Of a stretch of 64,000 nt of DNA, positions 26,843 to 35,340 are shown piece by piece. Source of the DNA: Camelimonas lactis (GTDB taxonomy: Bacteria; Pseudomonadota; Alphaproteobacteria; Rhizobiales; Beijerinckiaceae). Position 1 is the stretch's first letter; each line of letters opens with the position of its first letter. A program made the position numbers and the translations under genes. The notes under the pieces are model-generated. The model was not told the DNA's origin, made no database searches, and was given only the letters and a program-made list of their open reading frames with translations. The stretch spans positions 62,001 to 126,000 of the forward strand of contig NZ_SLWL01000010.1 in the NCBI RefSeq assembly GCF_004342915.1. Direction: 5' to 3'.

Positions 26843-28579
26843 CTAACGTCCCAGCAGATTGGTTTTGACCAGATCAACCACCTCATCGCCGCGCCCGCTC
26901 ATCACCGCGCGCAGCATCCACAGGCCAAAGCCCTTCGCCTGCTCCAGCGCGATGGTCGGCGGAATCGACAGCTCCTGCTTCGCCGTCACCACATCCAGCA
27001 GCGCCGGGCCCTCGTGGGCGAGGATTTTCGCCAGGGCTTCGGGCAGGTCGCCGGGGTCTTCGACGCGCAACGCCATGATGCCCATGGCCCGGGCCATCGC
27101 GGCGAAGTCCGGGTTTTCCAGATCAACGCCTGTCTCGACGAAGCCGGCCGCCTTCATCTCCATGGCGACGAAGCCGAGCACGCCATTGTTGAAGATGACG
27201 ACCTTCACCGGCAGTTTCTCCTGGGCCAGCGTGATCAGGTCGCCCATCAGCATGGTGAAGCCGCCATCGCCCGAGAGCGAGATCACCTGCCGCCCCGGCT
27301 GCGCCGCCTGGGCGCCGATGGCCTGGGGCAGGGCGTTGGCCATGGAGCCGTGAACGAGCGAGCCCAGCAGCCGGCGCTGGCCATTCATCTTCAGATAGCG
27401 CGCCGCCCAGATCGTCGGCGTGCCCACGTCGAAACTGAACGCCGCGTCGTCCGCCGCCAGTTCGCTGACCAGCCGCGCCACATATTGCGGATGGATCGGT
27501 TTGCGGCCCGGCGTTCCTTCGGCCAGGGCGTCGAGCCCGGCGCGGGATTTCACATAACGGGCGAGGCTGTCGTCCAGATGCTGGCGATCCTGCTTCGCCG
27601 CCAGGCGCGGCGACAGGGCGGCGATCGTCGCCTTCACGTCGCCGACCACGCCGAGATCCAGCTTGCAGCGGCGGCCGAGATTGGCCGGGCGGATGTCCAC
27701 CTGGGCGATCACCGCGTCGTCGGGCAGAAACTGCTTGTAGGGAAAATCCGTCCCCAGCATCAGCAGCATGTCGCAGGTCTGCATCGCCTCATAACCGGAG
27801 GCGAAGCCGATCAGCCCGGTCATGCCGACGTCATACGGATTGTCGTATTCCACGTGTTCCTTGCCGCCCAGCGCATGGACGATGGGGCTCTTCAGCGTTT
27901 CGGCCAGCGCCATCAGTTCGGCGTGGGCGCCGGCGCAGCCGCGCCCGCAGAACAGCGTCACGCGTCTCGCGTCGTTCAGCAGGCCCGCCAGCCGGTCGAG
28001 CTCCGCCGGCGCAGGGGTGACGACGGGCGCGGGCGGCCGCAATCCGGCCTTAGGCGACACGGCGCGCGCTGGCGCCTCCTGCAGGGCGACGTCGCCGGGG
28101 ATGACCACGACGGCGACGCCGCGTTGGCCAATGGCGGCGCGCACGGCGTTTTCCATGACATAAGGCATCTGCCTGGGATCGGAGACCAGCTCGCAATAGA
28201 CGCTGCATGCGCGGAACAGGTCCTGGGGATGCGTCTCCTGAAAATAGCCGCCGCCAATTTCCTGGGAGGGGATTTGCGCCGCGATGGCCAGCACCGGCGT
28301 GCGGCTGCGCTGGGCGTCGAACAGGCCGTTAATCAGGTGCAGGTTGCCCGGCCCGCACGAGCCGGCGCAAACGGCAAGCTGGCCGGTGATCTGGGCTTCG
28401 CCCGACGCCGCAAAGGCCGCGACCTCCTCGTGTCGCACATGCACCCAGCGGATGCGCGCCCTGCGGCGCAGGGTCTCGGTGAGCCCGTTGAGGCTGTCGC
28501 CGACCACGCCATAGATGCGCGCGACGCCTGCCTGTTCGAGAGTTTCCACCATGAGGTCGGCGATGTTTCGGGTGGCCAT
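26843..28579 (-). CDS. poxB: thiamine-diphosphate-dependent pyruvate dehydrogenase (quinone)/pyruvate oxidase-like enzyme
   Basis: The 578-residue protein has the three-domain ThDP fold. The N-terminal PYR domain carries the catalytic Glu in [20 protein letters not shown] and the block [21 protein letters not shown] middle FAD/nucleotide-type domain spans about residues 190-330. The C-terminal PP domain has the ThDP motif [20 protein letters not shown] followed by [12 protein letters not shown]. This pattern and length match PoxB, which oxidises pyruvate to acetate and CO2 with ubiquinone at the membrane. ATG 28579 is chosen where homology starts ([13 protein letters not shown]). It is convergent with the efflux operon and divergent from the phosphotransferase gene. 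Confidence 0.88.
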   Translation of the reverse strand: MATRNIADLMVETLEQAGVARIYGVVGDSLNGLTETLRRRARIRWVHVRHEEVAAFAASGEAQITGQLAVCAGSCGPGNLHLINGLFDAQRSRTPVLAIAAQIPSQEIGGGYFQETHPQDLFRACSVYCELVSDPRQMPYVMENAVRAAIGQRGVAVVVIPGDVALQEAPARAVSPKAGLRPPAPVVTPAPAELDRLAGLLNDARRVTLFCGRGCAGAHAELMALAETLKSPIVHALGGKEHVEYDNPYDVGMTGLIGFASGYEAMQTCDMLLMLGTDFPYKQFLPDDAVIAQVDIRPANLGRRCKLDLGVVGDVKATIAALSPRLAAKQDRQHLDDSLARYVKSRAGLDALAEGTPGRKPIHPQYVARLVSELAADDAAFSFDVGTPTIWAARYLKMNGQRRLLGSLVHGSMANALPQAIGAQAAQPGRQVISLSGDGGFTMLMGDLITLAQEKLPVKVVIFNNGVLGFVAMEMKAAGFVETGVDLENPDFAAMARAMGIMALRVEDPGDLPEALAKILAHEGPALLDVVTAKQELSIPPTIALEQAKGFGLWMLRAVMSGRGDEVVDLVKTNLLGR

Positions 28580-28828
28580 CCGTATCAGTCCAGCAGGTTG
28601 GTGGGCGGATTGGCCCGTCAGGGGCCTTGCGGTTCCACAGACGTGGCCGCGCCCCGGGGGCAAAGGCGCGCCTGAAGGGGCCAGTGCGCCACCGCCGCGC
28701 GGCCGTGGCGCGTCCGCAGAAGGCTGCCGGGCCAGTCAAACCCATTTCCACGTCTCCGTCACGTCACGAAGCCGACGGAAGGTCCGCCGCCCGCGGGGCC
28801 GGCGTTGCATCGCATAAATATGATCGAA

Positions 28829-28845
28829 CGGACTTTAACTGTCCG
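28829..28845. promoter_or_regulatory. inverted repeat upstream of the phosphotransferase gene
   Basis: CGGAC (28829-28833) and GTCCG (28841-28845) flank an AT-rich seven-base core, and outer GATC motifs extend the symmetry. It lies about 80 bases before the ATG at 28924 in the only AT-rich patch of the divergent gap, so it may be an operator for a nearby regulator such as the TetR protein at 31713. This is positional inference. Confidence 0.35.
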
Positions 28846-28923
28846 ATCGGTAACTTTAAGCTGCCTGAACGAAGCCGTGGCGATCCGCCAGGCGGGACGC
28901 CAACAGATCTGGGAGAGAGGCGC

Positions 28924-29976
28924 ATGACCGGGCAGGCCGCATTGACGCGGGCGGATAACGACCAGTTCCAGCAACTGGCCGTCCGCGTGCAGGACATGAT
29001 CCGGCGCGCCATGAACGCGGACGTGAGCATCAGTGATTTCGGCGTGATGGAGGATGGTCACGCCGGCCTGACCTACGGGTTTGACGTGCGCGACTCTGAC
29101 GGCGCCATGCGCGGCGGCCATATCCTGAAAATGGCGCCGGCCGGCGTCACCCGGCGCGGCAACACCGACGTCTACCGCCAGTACCCGCTGCTCCAGGCTT
29201 TGAAAGCGGAGGGGCTTCTGGTTCCTGAGGTTCCGTGGGCTTCGGCGGGCGAGGATTTGCTGGGCGCGCCGTTCATCGTCATGGAAAAGCTGCCAGGCCG
29301 CGTCTTCGTCGTCTGGGAGCCGCACGCCTCGTTCGCGGATGACCCGGCGACGGCGCGCTCAGTCTGGCTGCAGACCGCGACGCTGCTGGCCAGCGTCCAC
29401 CGGATCGACTGGCGCACGGCGCTGCCGGACTGGGAGGCGCCGCGCCTGCTGCTGGAGGAGATCGACCGCTGGAAATCGGTGCTGCGCCATGCGGACAATC
29501 CGGCCTGGGCGGCGGCCGGGCAGGCGCTCGACGCCGCCCTGCGCGCCAGCCTGCCGGACCCGGCGCCCATCGGCCTGGTGCACGGCGACTACCAGCCGGG
29601 CAACATCCTGTTCGACAACGGCCAGGCGACCGGCATTATCGACTGGGAGCTGGCCTCCATCGGCGCCCAGGGGCTCGATGTGGGCTGGATGCTGATGATG
29701 TCGGACGGGCGGGCCTGGGACGCGGGCTGGCAGCCGGTGGCGCCGGTTTCCGGCGAGGACATCGTCGCCGCCTACGCCGCGGCCGGGGGGCCGGCGCTGG
29801 CCAATCTGGCCTGGCATCAGGCGCTCGCCCAGTATCGCCTCGGCGCCATCGCCTGCCTCAATGTCAAGCTGCATCGCACCGGCAGGCGCCGCGATGACCT
29901 GTGGGAGCGCTTCGCCCCCTCCATCGCAACCCTGTTCGGCCATGGCCTTCGCCTTGCGGAAGGCGCGGCGAGGTGA
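28924..29976 (+). CDS. phosphotransferase (APH/ACAD10-like kinase) family protein
   Basis: The 350-residue protein has the aminoglycoside-phosphotransferase-like kinase fold. GAPFIVMEKLPGRVF is the hinge, GLVHGDYQPGNILFDNG is the catalytic loop with the Brenner Asp and Asn, and GIIDWELASIGAQGLDVGWM supplies the metal-binding Asp. This subgroup, sometimes fused to acyl-CoA dehydrogenases (ACAD10/11), acts on hydroxy-acyl substrates, not antibiotics, and often sits near acyl-CoA genes as here. GGGAGAGAGG precedes the ATG at 28924. It faces the acyl-CoA synthetase gene across a terminator. An antibiotic-resistance role is not supported. Confidence 0.9.
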   Translation: MTGQAALTRADNDQFQQLAVRVQDMIRRAMNADVSISDFGVMEDGHAGLTYGFDVRDSDGAMRGGHILKMAPAGVTRRGNTDVYRQYPLLQALKAEGLLVPEVPWASAGEDLLGAPFIVMEKLPGRVFVVWEPHASFADDPATARSVWLQTATLLASVHRIDWRTALPDWEAPRLLLEEIDRWKSVLRHADNPAWAAAGQALDAALRASLPDPAPIGLVHGDYQPGNILFDNGQATGIIDWELASIGAQGLDVGWMLMMSDGRAWDAGWQPVAPVSGEDIVAAYAAAGGPALANLAWHQALAQYRLGAIACLNVKLHRTGRRRDDLWERFAPSIATLFGHGLRLAEGAAR

Positions 29977-30022
29977 GCCCTCCCGTTCGCGATCATGGGA
30001 TCGCCCACGCATCCTGAACAAA

Positions 30023-30046
30023 AGCCCCGGCGTCGCCGCCGGGGCT
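30023..30046 (-). terminator. intrinsic terminator of the acyl-CoA synthetase gene, possibly bidirectional
   Basis: AGCCCCGGCG (30023-30032) and CGCCGGGGCT (30037-30046) form a perfect 10-bp stem with a TCGC loop. On the minus strand it is followed by TTTTGTT, as expected for Rho-independent termination, 28 bases after the end of the minus-strand gene. It also follows the plus-strand phosphotransferase by 46 bases. Confidence 0.75.
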
Positions 30047-30073
30047 CCCGATAGCAGGCTTTGAACGTCAGCC

Positions 30074-31627
30074 TCAGGCGACGTTGCGCTCGCGATTGTC
30101 CCAATAGGGCTTGCGCAGGTCGCGCTTCAGGATCTTGCCCGCGCCGGACATTGGCAGTTCCGTGCGGATTTCAACGCTGCGCGGGCATTTGTAGCCGGCG
30201 ATCCGCGCCTTGCAGAAGGCAATGACGTCGTCCTGGGTGGTTTCGGCGCCTGGCTTCAGCACGATCACCGCGTGCACCGTCTCGCCCCAGTGCTCATGCG
30301 GAATGCCGATGACGGCGCATTGCAGCACGGCGGGGTGCTGGGCGACGGTATTCTCCACCTCGGTGGAATAGATGTTCTCGCCGCCGGAGATGATCATGTC
30401 CTTGATGCGGTCGACGACGAAGACGAAGCCGTCCGCATCCATGTAGCCGCCGTCGCCGGTGTGCATCCAGCCGTCGATCACCGCCTTGGCGGTTTCCTCG
30501 GGCCGCTGCCAGTAGCCCATCATCACCGTGTCGCCGCGCACGACGATCTCGCCGATCTCGCCGCGCGGCAGTTCCCTGTTGCTGTCATCGACGATGCGTA
30601 CGTCAACGCCGAAGGTGGCGCGGCCGGCCGAGCGGTGGCGGCCGATGTCGCGCGCCGCGCCCACATGATTGGCGGCGGAATTGCAGGTGGCGATGGGCGA
30701 CAGCTCGGTCATGCCGTAGAGTTGCACGAAGCCGGCGCCGGGCAGGCGCGCCGCCGCCCTGTCCAGCACCGCCTCACTGATCGGCGAGGCGCCATAGACG
30801 ATGCGGCGCACGCTGGAGAGATCGAACCCGGCGATGGCCGGGCTGTCGACCAGCATCTGGATCATGGTGGGCACCAGCAGCATCTCGGTCGCCTTGTGGC
30901 GCTGGATGAGGTCAGCCAGACCCTCCGGGCTGAACGACTTCAGAATGACGTTGCAGCCGCCGCTGATCAGCAGCGAATACATGGCGGCGCCATTGGCCAG
31001 GTGGAACATCGGCGCGGCGTGGATATACACCGTGTCCGACGCGAACAGGCCCTCGGCCAGGGCGTTCATGGCGTTGGCCACCAGATTGCCGTGGCTGAGC
31101 ATGACGCCCTTGGAGCGGCCAGTGGTGCCGCCGGTATAGAAAATGCCGGCCAGCGCATCGCGATCGCACATGGCGTCGTCCACCGCCGTGGCCCCGGCCA
31201 GCAGGGCTTCATAGCCCGGGATGTCGGCCGGGGCGGGCGCGTCGTCGGCCCAGACCAGCGCCACGCCGGGAACCTGCGCCGCCAGTTCGCGCGCCGGCTG
31301 CTCGAACGCCGCGTCGATGAACATGATCTTCGCGCCGCAATCCTCCAGCGCATCGCGGTTCTCGGCGACGCTCCAGCGGATATTGAGCGGCACGATCACC
31401 GCGCCAGCCCAGGCGGTGGCGAGGTAAAGCTCAAGGTAGCGGCTGCTGTTCAGCGACAGCACGGCGACGCGGTCGCCCCGCTGCACACCCTGTTGCTGCA
31501 ACACGCCTGCGAGTCTTGCGACGCGATCGCCGACCTCGCCCCAGGTGAGGGACCGGTCGCCGTCGATGACGGCGGTCCCGTTGCGATTGACCTGAAGCGC
31601 CCGGCGCAGGCCGTGGGTGATGTTCAT
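30074..31627 (-). CDS. AMP-binding acyl-CoA synthetase/ligase
   Basis: The 517-residue enzyme has the ANL-superfamily motifs: phosphate loop YTGGTTGRSKGVMLSHGN (near residues 165-182), VQLYGMTELSPIATCNSAAN, the adenylate motif GWMHTGDGGYMDADGFVFVV, the hinge DRIKDMIISGGENIYSTEVE, and the C-terminal catalytic Lys in GAGKILKRDLRKPYW. It activates a carboxylic acid to its CoA thioester in the cytoplasm. The chain length is not readable from sequence. A TetR regulator lies 85 bases upstream on the same strand and the phosphotransferase lies downstream, which suggests a small regulated acid-catabolic unit. Confidence 0.93.
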   Translation of the reverse strand: MNITHGLRRALQVNRNGTAVIDGDRSLTWGEVGDRVARLAGVLQQQGVQRGDRVAVLSLNSSRYLELYLATAWAGAVIVPLNIRWSVAENRDALEDCGAKIMFIDAAFEQPARELAAQVPGVALVWADDAPAPADIPGYEALLAGATAVDDAMCDRDALAGIFYTGGTTGRSKGVMLSHGNLVANAMNALAEGLFASDTVYIHAAPMFHLANGAAMYSLLISGGCNVILKSFSPEGLADLIQRHKATEMLLVPTMIQMLVDSPAIAGFDLSSVRRIVYGASPISEAVLDRAAARLPGAGFVQLYGMTELSPIATCNSAANHVGAARDIGRHRSAGRATFGVDVRIVDDSNRELPRGEIGEIVVRGDTVMMGYWQRPEETAKAVIDGWMHTGDGGYMDADGFVFVVDRIKDMIISGGENIYSTEVENTVAQHPAVLQCAVIGIPHEHWGETVHAVIVLKPGAETTQDDVIAFCKARIAGYKCPRSVEIRTELPMSGAGKILKRDLRKPYWDNRERNVA

Positions 31628-31712
31628 GGTGCCTTCTCCCTCTGGCGTCCCAAACTGTTTTTGCGGGCCGTTATTGTTGCTGGTCGCTGGCTGGCCGCAG
31701 GCCGCGACCTTG

Positions 31713-32357
31713 TCAGGCGGTGTTGGCGATGCCCTCCGTCAGGCGCAACGCCATTTCGTCGGCGATCTGCTCCGGCGAGCGGTCGCCGTCTGGCTGGATC
31801 CAGTGTCCGATCCAGTTCAGCGCGCCGGCGATGGCGAAGGCGGTGAGCTTGACGTCGCAGGGGCGGATCGAGCCATCGGCGATGCCCTCGCTGATGAAGG
31901 CGCGGAAACCGGCGTCGATCAGCCGCTTGCCGGCGCGCACCTCACGCCGCGCCTCGGGCGACAGCACCCGGTCGTCGATGCGCACCAGGCACTGGCCGAA
32001 GTCCTGGGCCATGGTCAGGGCGTGACCGCGGATCAGCCCGCGCAGGCGGAACAGGCCATCGCCGTCCTGCTCCCGCATCCGGGTCAGCGCGCCCTCGGAC
32101 AGTTCCTGACCGAGGCTGTAACACTCGACGAGGATTTCTTCCTTGTTGGCGAAATAGTTATAGAGCGCCGGCTTGGTGATGTTCAGCCGCTCCGCCACCT
32201 CGTTCAGCGAGGTGCGGTCATATCCCTGCTCCAGGAACAGATGCACCGCGACGCGCAGCACAGCCTCGCGTTTGATGTCCCGGGCGCGACGCCGGTCCTC
32301 GAAAGGCTCCCATGGCGACGTGATGTCTGGGACTTTCCTGCTCTTGGACCTGGTCAT
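31713..32357 (-). CDS. TetR/AcrR-family transcriptional regulator
   Basis: The 214-residue protein has the TetR helix-turn-helix near residues 30-75: EAVLRVAVHLFLEQGYDRTS, LNEVAERLNITKPALYNYFA, NKEEILVECYSLG. The C-terminal ligand domain (FRLRGLIRGHALTMAQDFGQ, then IAGALNWIGHWIQPDGDRSP) resembles regulators of fatty-acid or acyl-CoA genes. The acyl-CoA synthetase gene follows on the same strand and is its likely target. Its own promoter region holds a TTGACA box (32441-32446, minus strand) and an ACC-N4-GGT palindrome at 32429-32438, which fits autoregulation. The effector is unknown. Confidence 0.92.
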   Translation of the reverse strand: MTRSKSRKVPDITSPWEPFEDRRRARDIKREAVLRVAVHLFLEQGYDRTSLNEVAERLNITKPALYNYFANKEEILVECYSLGQELSEGALTRMREQDGDGLFRLRGLIRGHALTMAQDFGQCLVRIDDRVLSPEARREVRAGKRLIDAGFRAFISEGIADGSIRPCDVKLTAFAIAGALNWIGHWIQPDGDRSPEQIADEMALRLTEGIANTA

Positions 32358-32418
32358 GTCAAGCGCCCGTTTCCTCTCTGCTGAATGGCGGGTCGACCGG
32401 AGGCCGCCGGTGGCAGAG

Positions 32419-32446
32419 TCAATATATTACCATTCGGTCATGTCAA
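32419..32446 (-). promoter_or_regulatory. candidate promoter and operator of the TetR gene
   Basis: Reading the minus strand, TTGACA (32446-32441) is followed after 16 bases by TATTGA (32424-32419). Between them lies ACCGAATGGT (32438-32429), a palindrome of ACC and GGT arms around four bases. A TetR-type dimer bound there would block the promoter of the regulator and the acyl-CoA synthetase behind it. The -10 match is weak. Confidence 0.45.
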
Positions 32447-32657
32447 GACTTGGCGATAACGCGGCCGCCGGGATGGGCCATGCGATCTGCCGTCTGCCGC
32501 AGCGGCATATCTGGACTTCGTAACGGCATCCTTGCCATGTTTGCTCCAGCGCCAGTTTTCCTGGCCATCTGCCGCAAGGCAGGGCGTGGATGACGGCGGG
32601 CGCATGAAGTGGGGGCGCCGGCGCGGCGCCCCAGAAAGACTTGGGGGAGGGCTGACA

Positions 32658-32840
32658 ATGAAACGGCTGTTGCAGATCATTCCTGCGGTTGTGCTCGGGC
32701 TTGGACTGGCCGCCGCCCCGGCTGACGCCCGGAACTATCCCTGCTCGAAGGGCAAGGGCGGCGTCTCGCATTGCAGGAACGGCAAATTCATCTGCAAGGA
32801 TGGCTCCATCAGCCAGTCGAAGCGCACATGCAGCCGCTAG
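32658..32840 (+). CDS. small secreted Cys-containing protein
   Basis: The 60-residue product starts MKRLLQIIPAVVLGLGLAAA, a signal peptide with a likely cleavage after PADA. The mature 35 residues carry four Cys in the pattern NYPCSKGKGGVSHC then NGKFICKDGSISQSKRTC, which would make two disulfide bonds. Similar YPCSGKKGGI...CxDGSIS proteins are known to me from rhizobial genomes as conserved hypothetical periplasmic proteins. The ATG follows TTGGGGGAGG at a good distance. It stands alone between the TetR gene and the CRISPR region. Its role is unknown. Confidence 0.75.
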   Translation: MKRLLQIIPAVVLGLGLAAAPADARNYPCSKGKGGVSHCRNGKFICKDGSISQSKRTCSR

Positions 32841-32865
32841 ATCCGCTTTGGCCGCCAAATGCGTG

Positions 32866-32917
32866 CGCCAGGCAAAACGCCAACGCCAGGCAAAACGCAG
32901 CGCCAGGCAAAACGCAG
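32866..32917. repeat. three 17-bp tandem units
   Basis: CGCCAGGCAAAACGC followed by two variable bases occurs at 32866-32882, 32884-32900 and 32901-32917, with the start of a fourth copy beyond. The units begin 25 bases after the stop of the small secreted protein gene. They show no coding sense and look like slippage repeats. Confidence 0.7.
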
Positions 32918-32985
32918 CGCCAGGATAGAAACAGCAAACAGCCGACGGAGCACGGGAGCCGGGCCGGCCCGCCGGCCCGATCTGC

Positions 32986-33214
32986 CCGGACTGGCTACTG
33001 TCAAAGCGGGTCTGCCAGTTGCAAGGATCGCCTGCTGCGTCTGCGCTCCTGGCGTGGGAACGGAGGACGTCAGGTCGTTGACGCCTGAGCGACCAAGCCC
33101 CGCCTGCGCCGCTGGCTCGGGCCTGGATGGAAACAGGCCGGAAACGGAAGAGAGTTTGCCGGACGGCCCTGCCGGACTGGCTGCTTTCAAAGCGGGTCTG
33201 TCAGCCGCAAGGAT
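32986..33214. repeat. diverged 186-bp-spaced direct repeats
   Basis: A 43-base block starting CCGGACTGGCT and ending GCAAGGAT occurs at 32986-33028 and again at 33172-33214 with five differences. The following sequence is also similar (CGTCAGGTCGTTGACGCC against CGTCAGGTTGCTGACGCC), and a more decayed third copy begins near 33357. The spacing of about 186 bases is kept. These look like old tandem duplications of a non-coding segment. Confidence 0.6.
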
Positions 33215-33546
33215 GCCTCAACGTCGCTGGTGCAGGAGCGGGAGCGGGACAAAGGCGTCAGGTTGCTGACGCCGGGGGCCGGCCAGCCAGGCTCTGCCCT
33301 TGCCTCGCGCCAGGATGGGCCCGGCCCCCAAAGCACCGGCGCCGGGTCCATTCGCCGGGCCGGCTGCTGTCAGGCCAGCCTGCCATTTGTGGGGAGCGCG
33401 ACAGCGGTGACGCCTGCGCCCGTGATGCAGGAACCGGTCGCCCGGTTATGGTTGCGCCACCGCTTTTGCCGATCATGAATGGTGATGGAGGAGCTAAGCT
33501 TTAAGGCGGGCCATGCTCTCAATCCTGAAGCGCCCTGCGCCGCCCG

Positions 33547-33640
33547 GCAAAACGGCCCCGCGCGCGACCCACCTGTTGATTTCATCCTCAATGTTTACGC
33601 CGAGTTTCAGCAAAACGGTCCCGCGCGCGCGACCCACCTG
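33547..33640. repeat. 29-bp imperfect direct repeat pair
   Basis: GCAAAACGGCCCCGCGCGCG followed by ACCCACCTG (33547-33575) recurs at about 33610-33640 as GCAAAACGGTCCCGCGCGCG with an added GC. The pair lies 180-280 bases before the first CRISPR repeat. No function is evident. Confidence 0.6.
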
Positions 33641-33823
33641 ACCCCGCGCGAACCCCAAGCTGGCCCGTCACCCCCGCCAGGTTCGCGCCTCTGCCAAGCC
33701 CATGATTTACAATTCATTTCCAGCGCATAACCCGCGCAAGGGTCGCGTCCCGGATCCACCCCGGCGTTGTTCGCGCAACCGGAAACAATTGCAACCTGCG
33801 CCCAGCAGAATAGTACTGGAGCC

Positions 33824-35302
33824 GTCGTCCCCCACGCGGGGGCGTGGATCGAAACTTCTGGGCGCCGGTCCAGATCATGGCCGGCGCAAGTCGTCCCCCA
33901 CGCGGGGGCGTGGATCGAAACTTTTTCGGGCGCTGCGCTAAGTGGCACAACTACGGTCGTCCCCCACGCGGGGGCGTGGATCGAAACGACAAGCTCAAGC
34001 GTCCCGGACTGCAAAAGACTTTGTCGTCCCCCACGCGGGGGCGTGGATCGAAACTCGTCGAAGATGTCGCGCAGGTCGCCGAATGCGATGGTCGTCCCCC
34101 ACGCGGGGGCGTGGATCGAAACTATTAGAGTTATCTGTGCGTTGAGTTGAGATGCGGTCGTCCCCCACGCGGGGGCGTGGATCGAAACTTGGATATGATA
34201 GCTCTTCTTGACGCTAACAACGGTCGTCCCCCACGCGGGGGCGTGGATCGAAACTCCGCGAGAATTTCGGAGAGCGGCGGTGGTTGATTGTCGTCCCCCA
34301 CGCGGGGGCGTGGATCGAAACCACTGCCAAACGAAACTGTTCGTGCATGCTGCCGCGTCGTCCCCCACGCGGGGGCGTGGATCGAAACAGGCAAGCCGGG
34401 AAGCGTGCTTGCACCCAGTCAGGGAGTCGTCCCCCACGCGGGGGCGTGGATCGAAACGCGCCCAGCGCGCCTGTCGATGATGTCGAGATGGTCGCCCCCC
34501 ACGCGGGGGCGTGGATCGAAACATCCCTGAGGAGATGGTGTCGGGCGCGACGCGCAAGTCGCCCCCACGCGGGGGCGTGGATCGAAACGCGTAAGTTGCG
34601 GATCGCCCTGTGTCGCCGGGCAGGTCGCCCCCACGCGGGGGCGTGGATCGAAACACCCAGCCCCGGCCGTCAATCGCCGGGACGGCGCGTCGCCCCCCAC
34701 GCGGGGGCGTGGATCGAAACAGCGGTGGCGCCGTGCCGTTAAGCCGTCCCGCCAGTCGCCCCCCACGCGGGGGCGTGGATCGAAACAGGTTCGGATTGAG
34801 CCCGCTTTCCATCGTGGCCTGGTCGCCCCCCACGCGGGGGCGTGGATCGAAACAGGAATCCCCGCCGTATCTGATCGCCTATCCGGTCGTCGCCCCCCAC
34901 GCGGGGGCGTGGATCGAAACGGGCTCAAGCAGCCGGCCGAGGGCGCGAAACTCTGTCGCCCCCACGCGGGGGCGTGGATCGAAACCAGCATGGCCAGCCT
35001 GCGGCCGATCTCGCCGGTGGTCGCCCCCACGCGGGGGCGTGGATCGAAACGCCATGAACACGGACATGGACGCGGCGTCGGCGAAGTCGCCCCCACGCGG
35101 GGGCGTGGATCGAAACAGCCGGATTGGAAGCGTCATCAGCGCGATGCCATGTCGCCCCCACGCGGGGGCGTGGATCGAAACCTCCGCCGCGCCCCTGTTG
35201 ATCTCGCGACGTGCGGTCGCCCCCTTGGGGTGTGGATCGAAACGAGCAACTTGCGCAGGCATTCGCGCGGGTCATCGGTCGCCCCCCACGCGGGGGGCGT
35301 GG
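33824..35302 (+). CRISPR. type I-C-like CRISPR array, 23 repeats and 22 spacers
   Basis: A repeat of 31-32 bases begins GTCGTCCCCCACGCGG (or GTCGCCCCC...) and ends GGGGCGTGGATCGAAAC. It recurs 21 times intact from 33824 to 35181, plus a shortened copy at 35216-35243 and a terminal degenerate copy at 35278-35302 that lacks the ATCGAAAC end. Spacers are 33-37 bases, all different by eye. The palindromic core CCCCCACGCGGGGG and ATCGAAAC tail are those of subtype I-C repeats. Degenerate repeats at the right end mean the leader is on the left and transcription runs rightward. Copies 1-10 have T at position 5; all later ones have C. No cas genes are in the window. Confidence 0.97.
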
Positions 35303-35340
35303 CTCATCCTGGCGGCGATCCTCAGGTCATTTCGAGGCGG

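Larger units (their letters stand above)
32841..33823. other. 983-base repeat-rich non-coding stretch before the CRISPR array, including the presumed leader
   Basis: No reading frame here has a recognisable domain. The stretch holds three 17-bp tandem units (32866-32917), diverged units about 186 bp apart starting near 32986, 33172 and 33357, and a 29-bp direct repeat pair near 33547 and 33610. The final 120 bases (about 33700-33823) are less GC-rich and abut the first repeat of the CRISPR array. By array polarity this is the leader with the array promoter. No cas gene is found in it. Confidence 0.55.

Noticed and set aside
27014-28675. 553-codon plus-strand frame
   Set aside because: Antisense to the PoxB-like gene, no domain or start context.
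28924-29976. Aminoglycoside resistance gene
   Set aside because: The kinase fold is shared, but the sequence and acyl-CoA context fit the ACAD10-like branch.
30272-31846. 524-codon plus-strand frame
   Set aside because: Antisense to the acyl-CoA synthetase gene.
33607-34833. Long minus-strand frame (408 codons) and several plus-strand frames over 33700-35446 rich in repeated Pro-Arg-Gly motifs
   Set aside because: They are translations of the CRISPR repeats; every motif recurs with the 66-base repeat-plus-spacer period.
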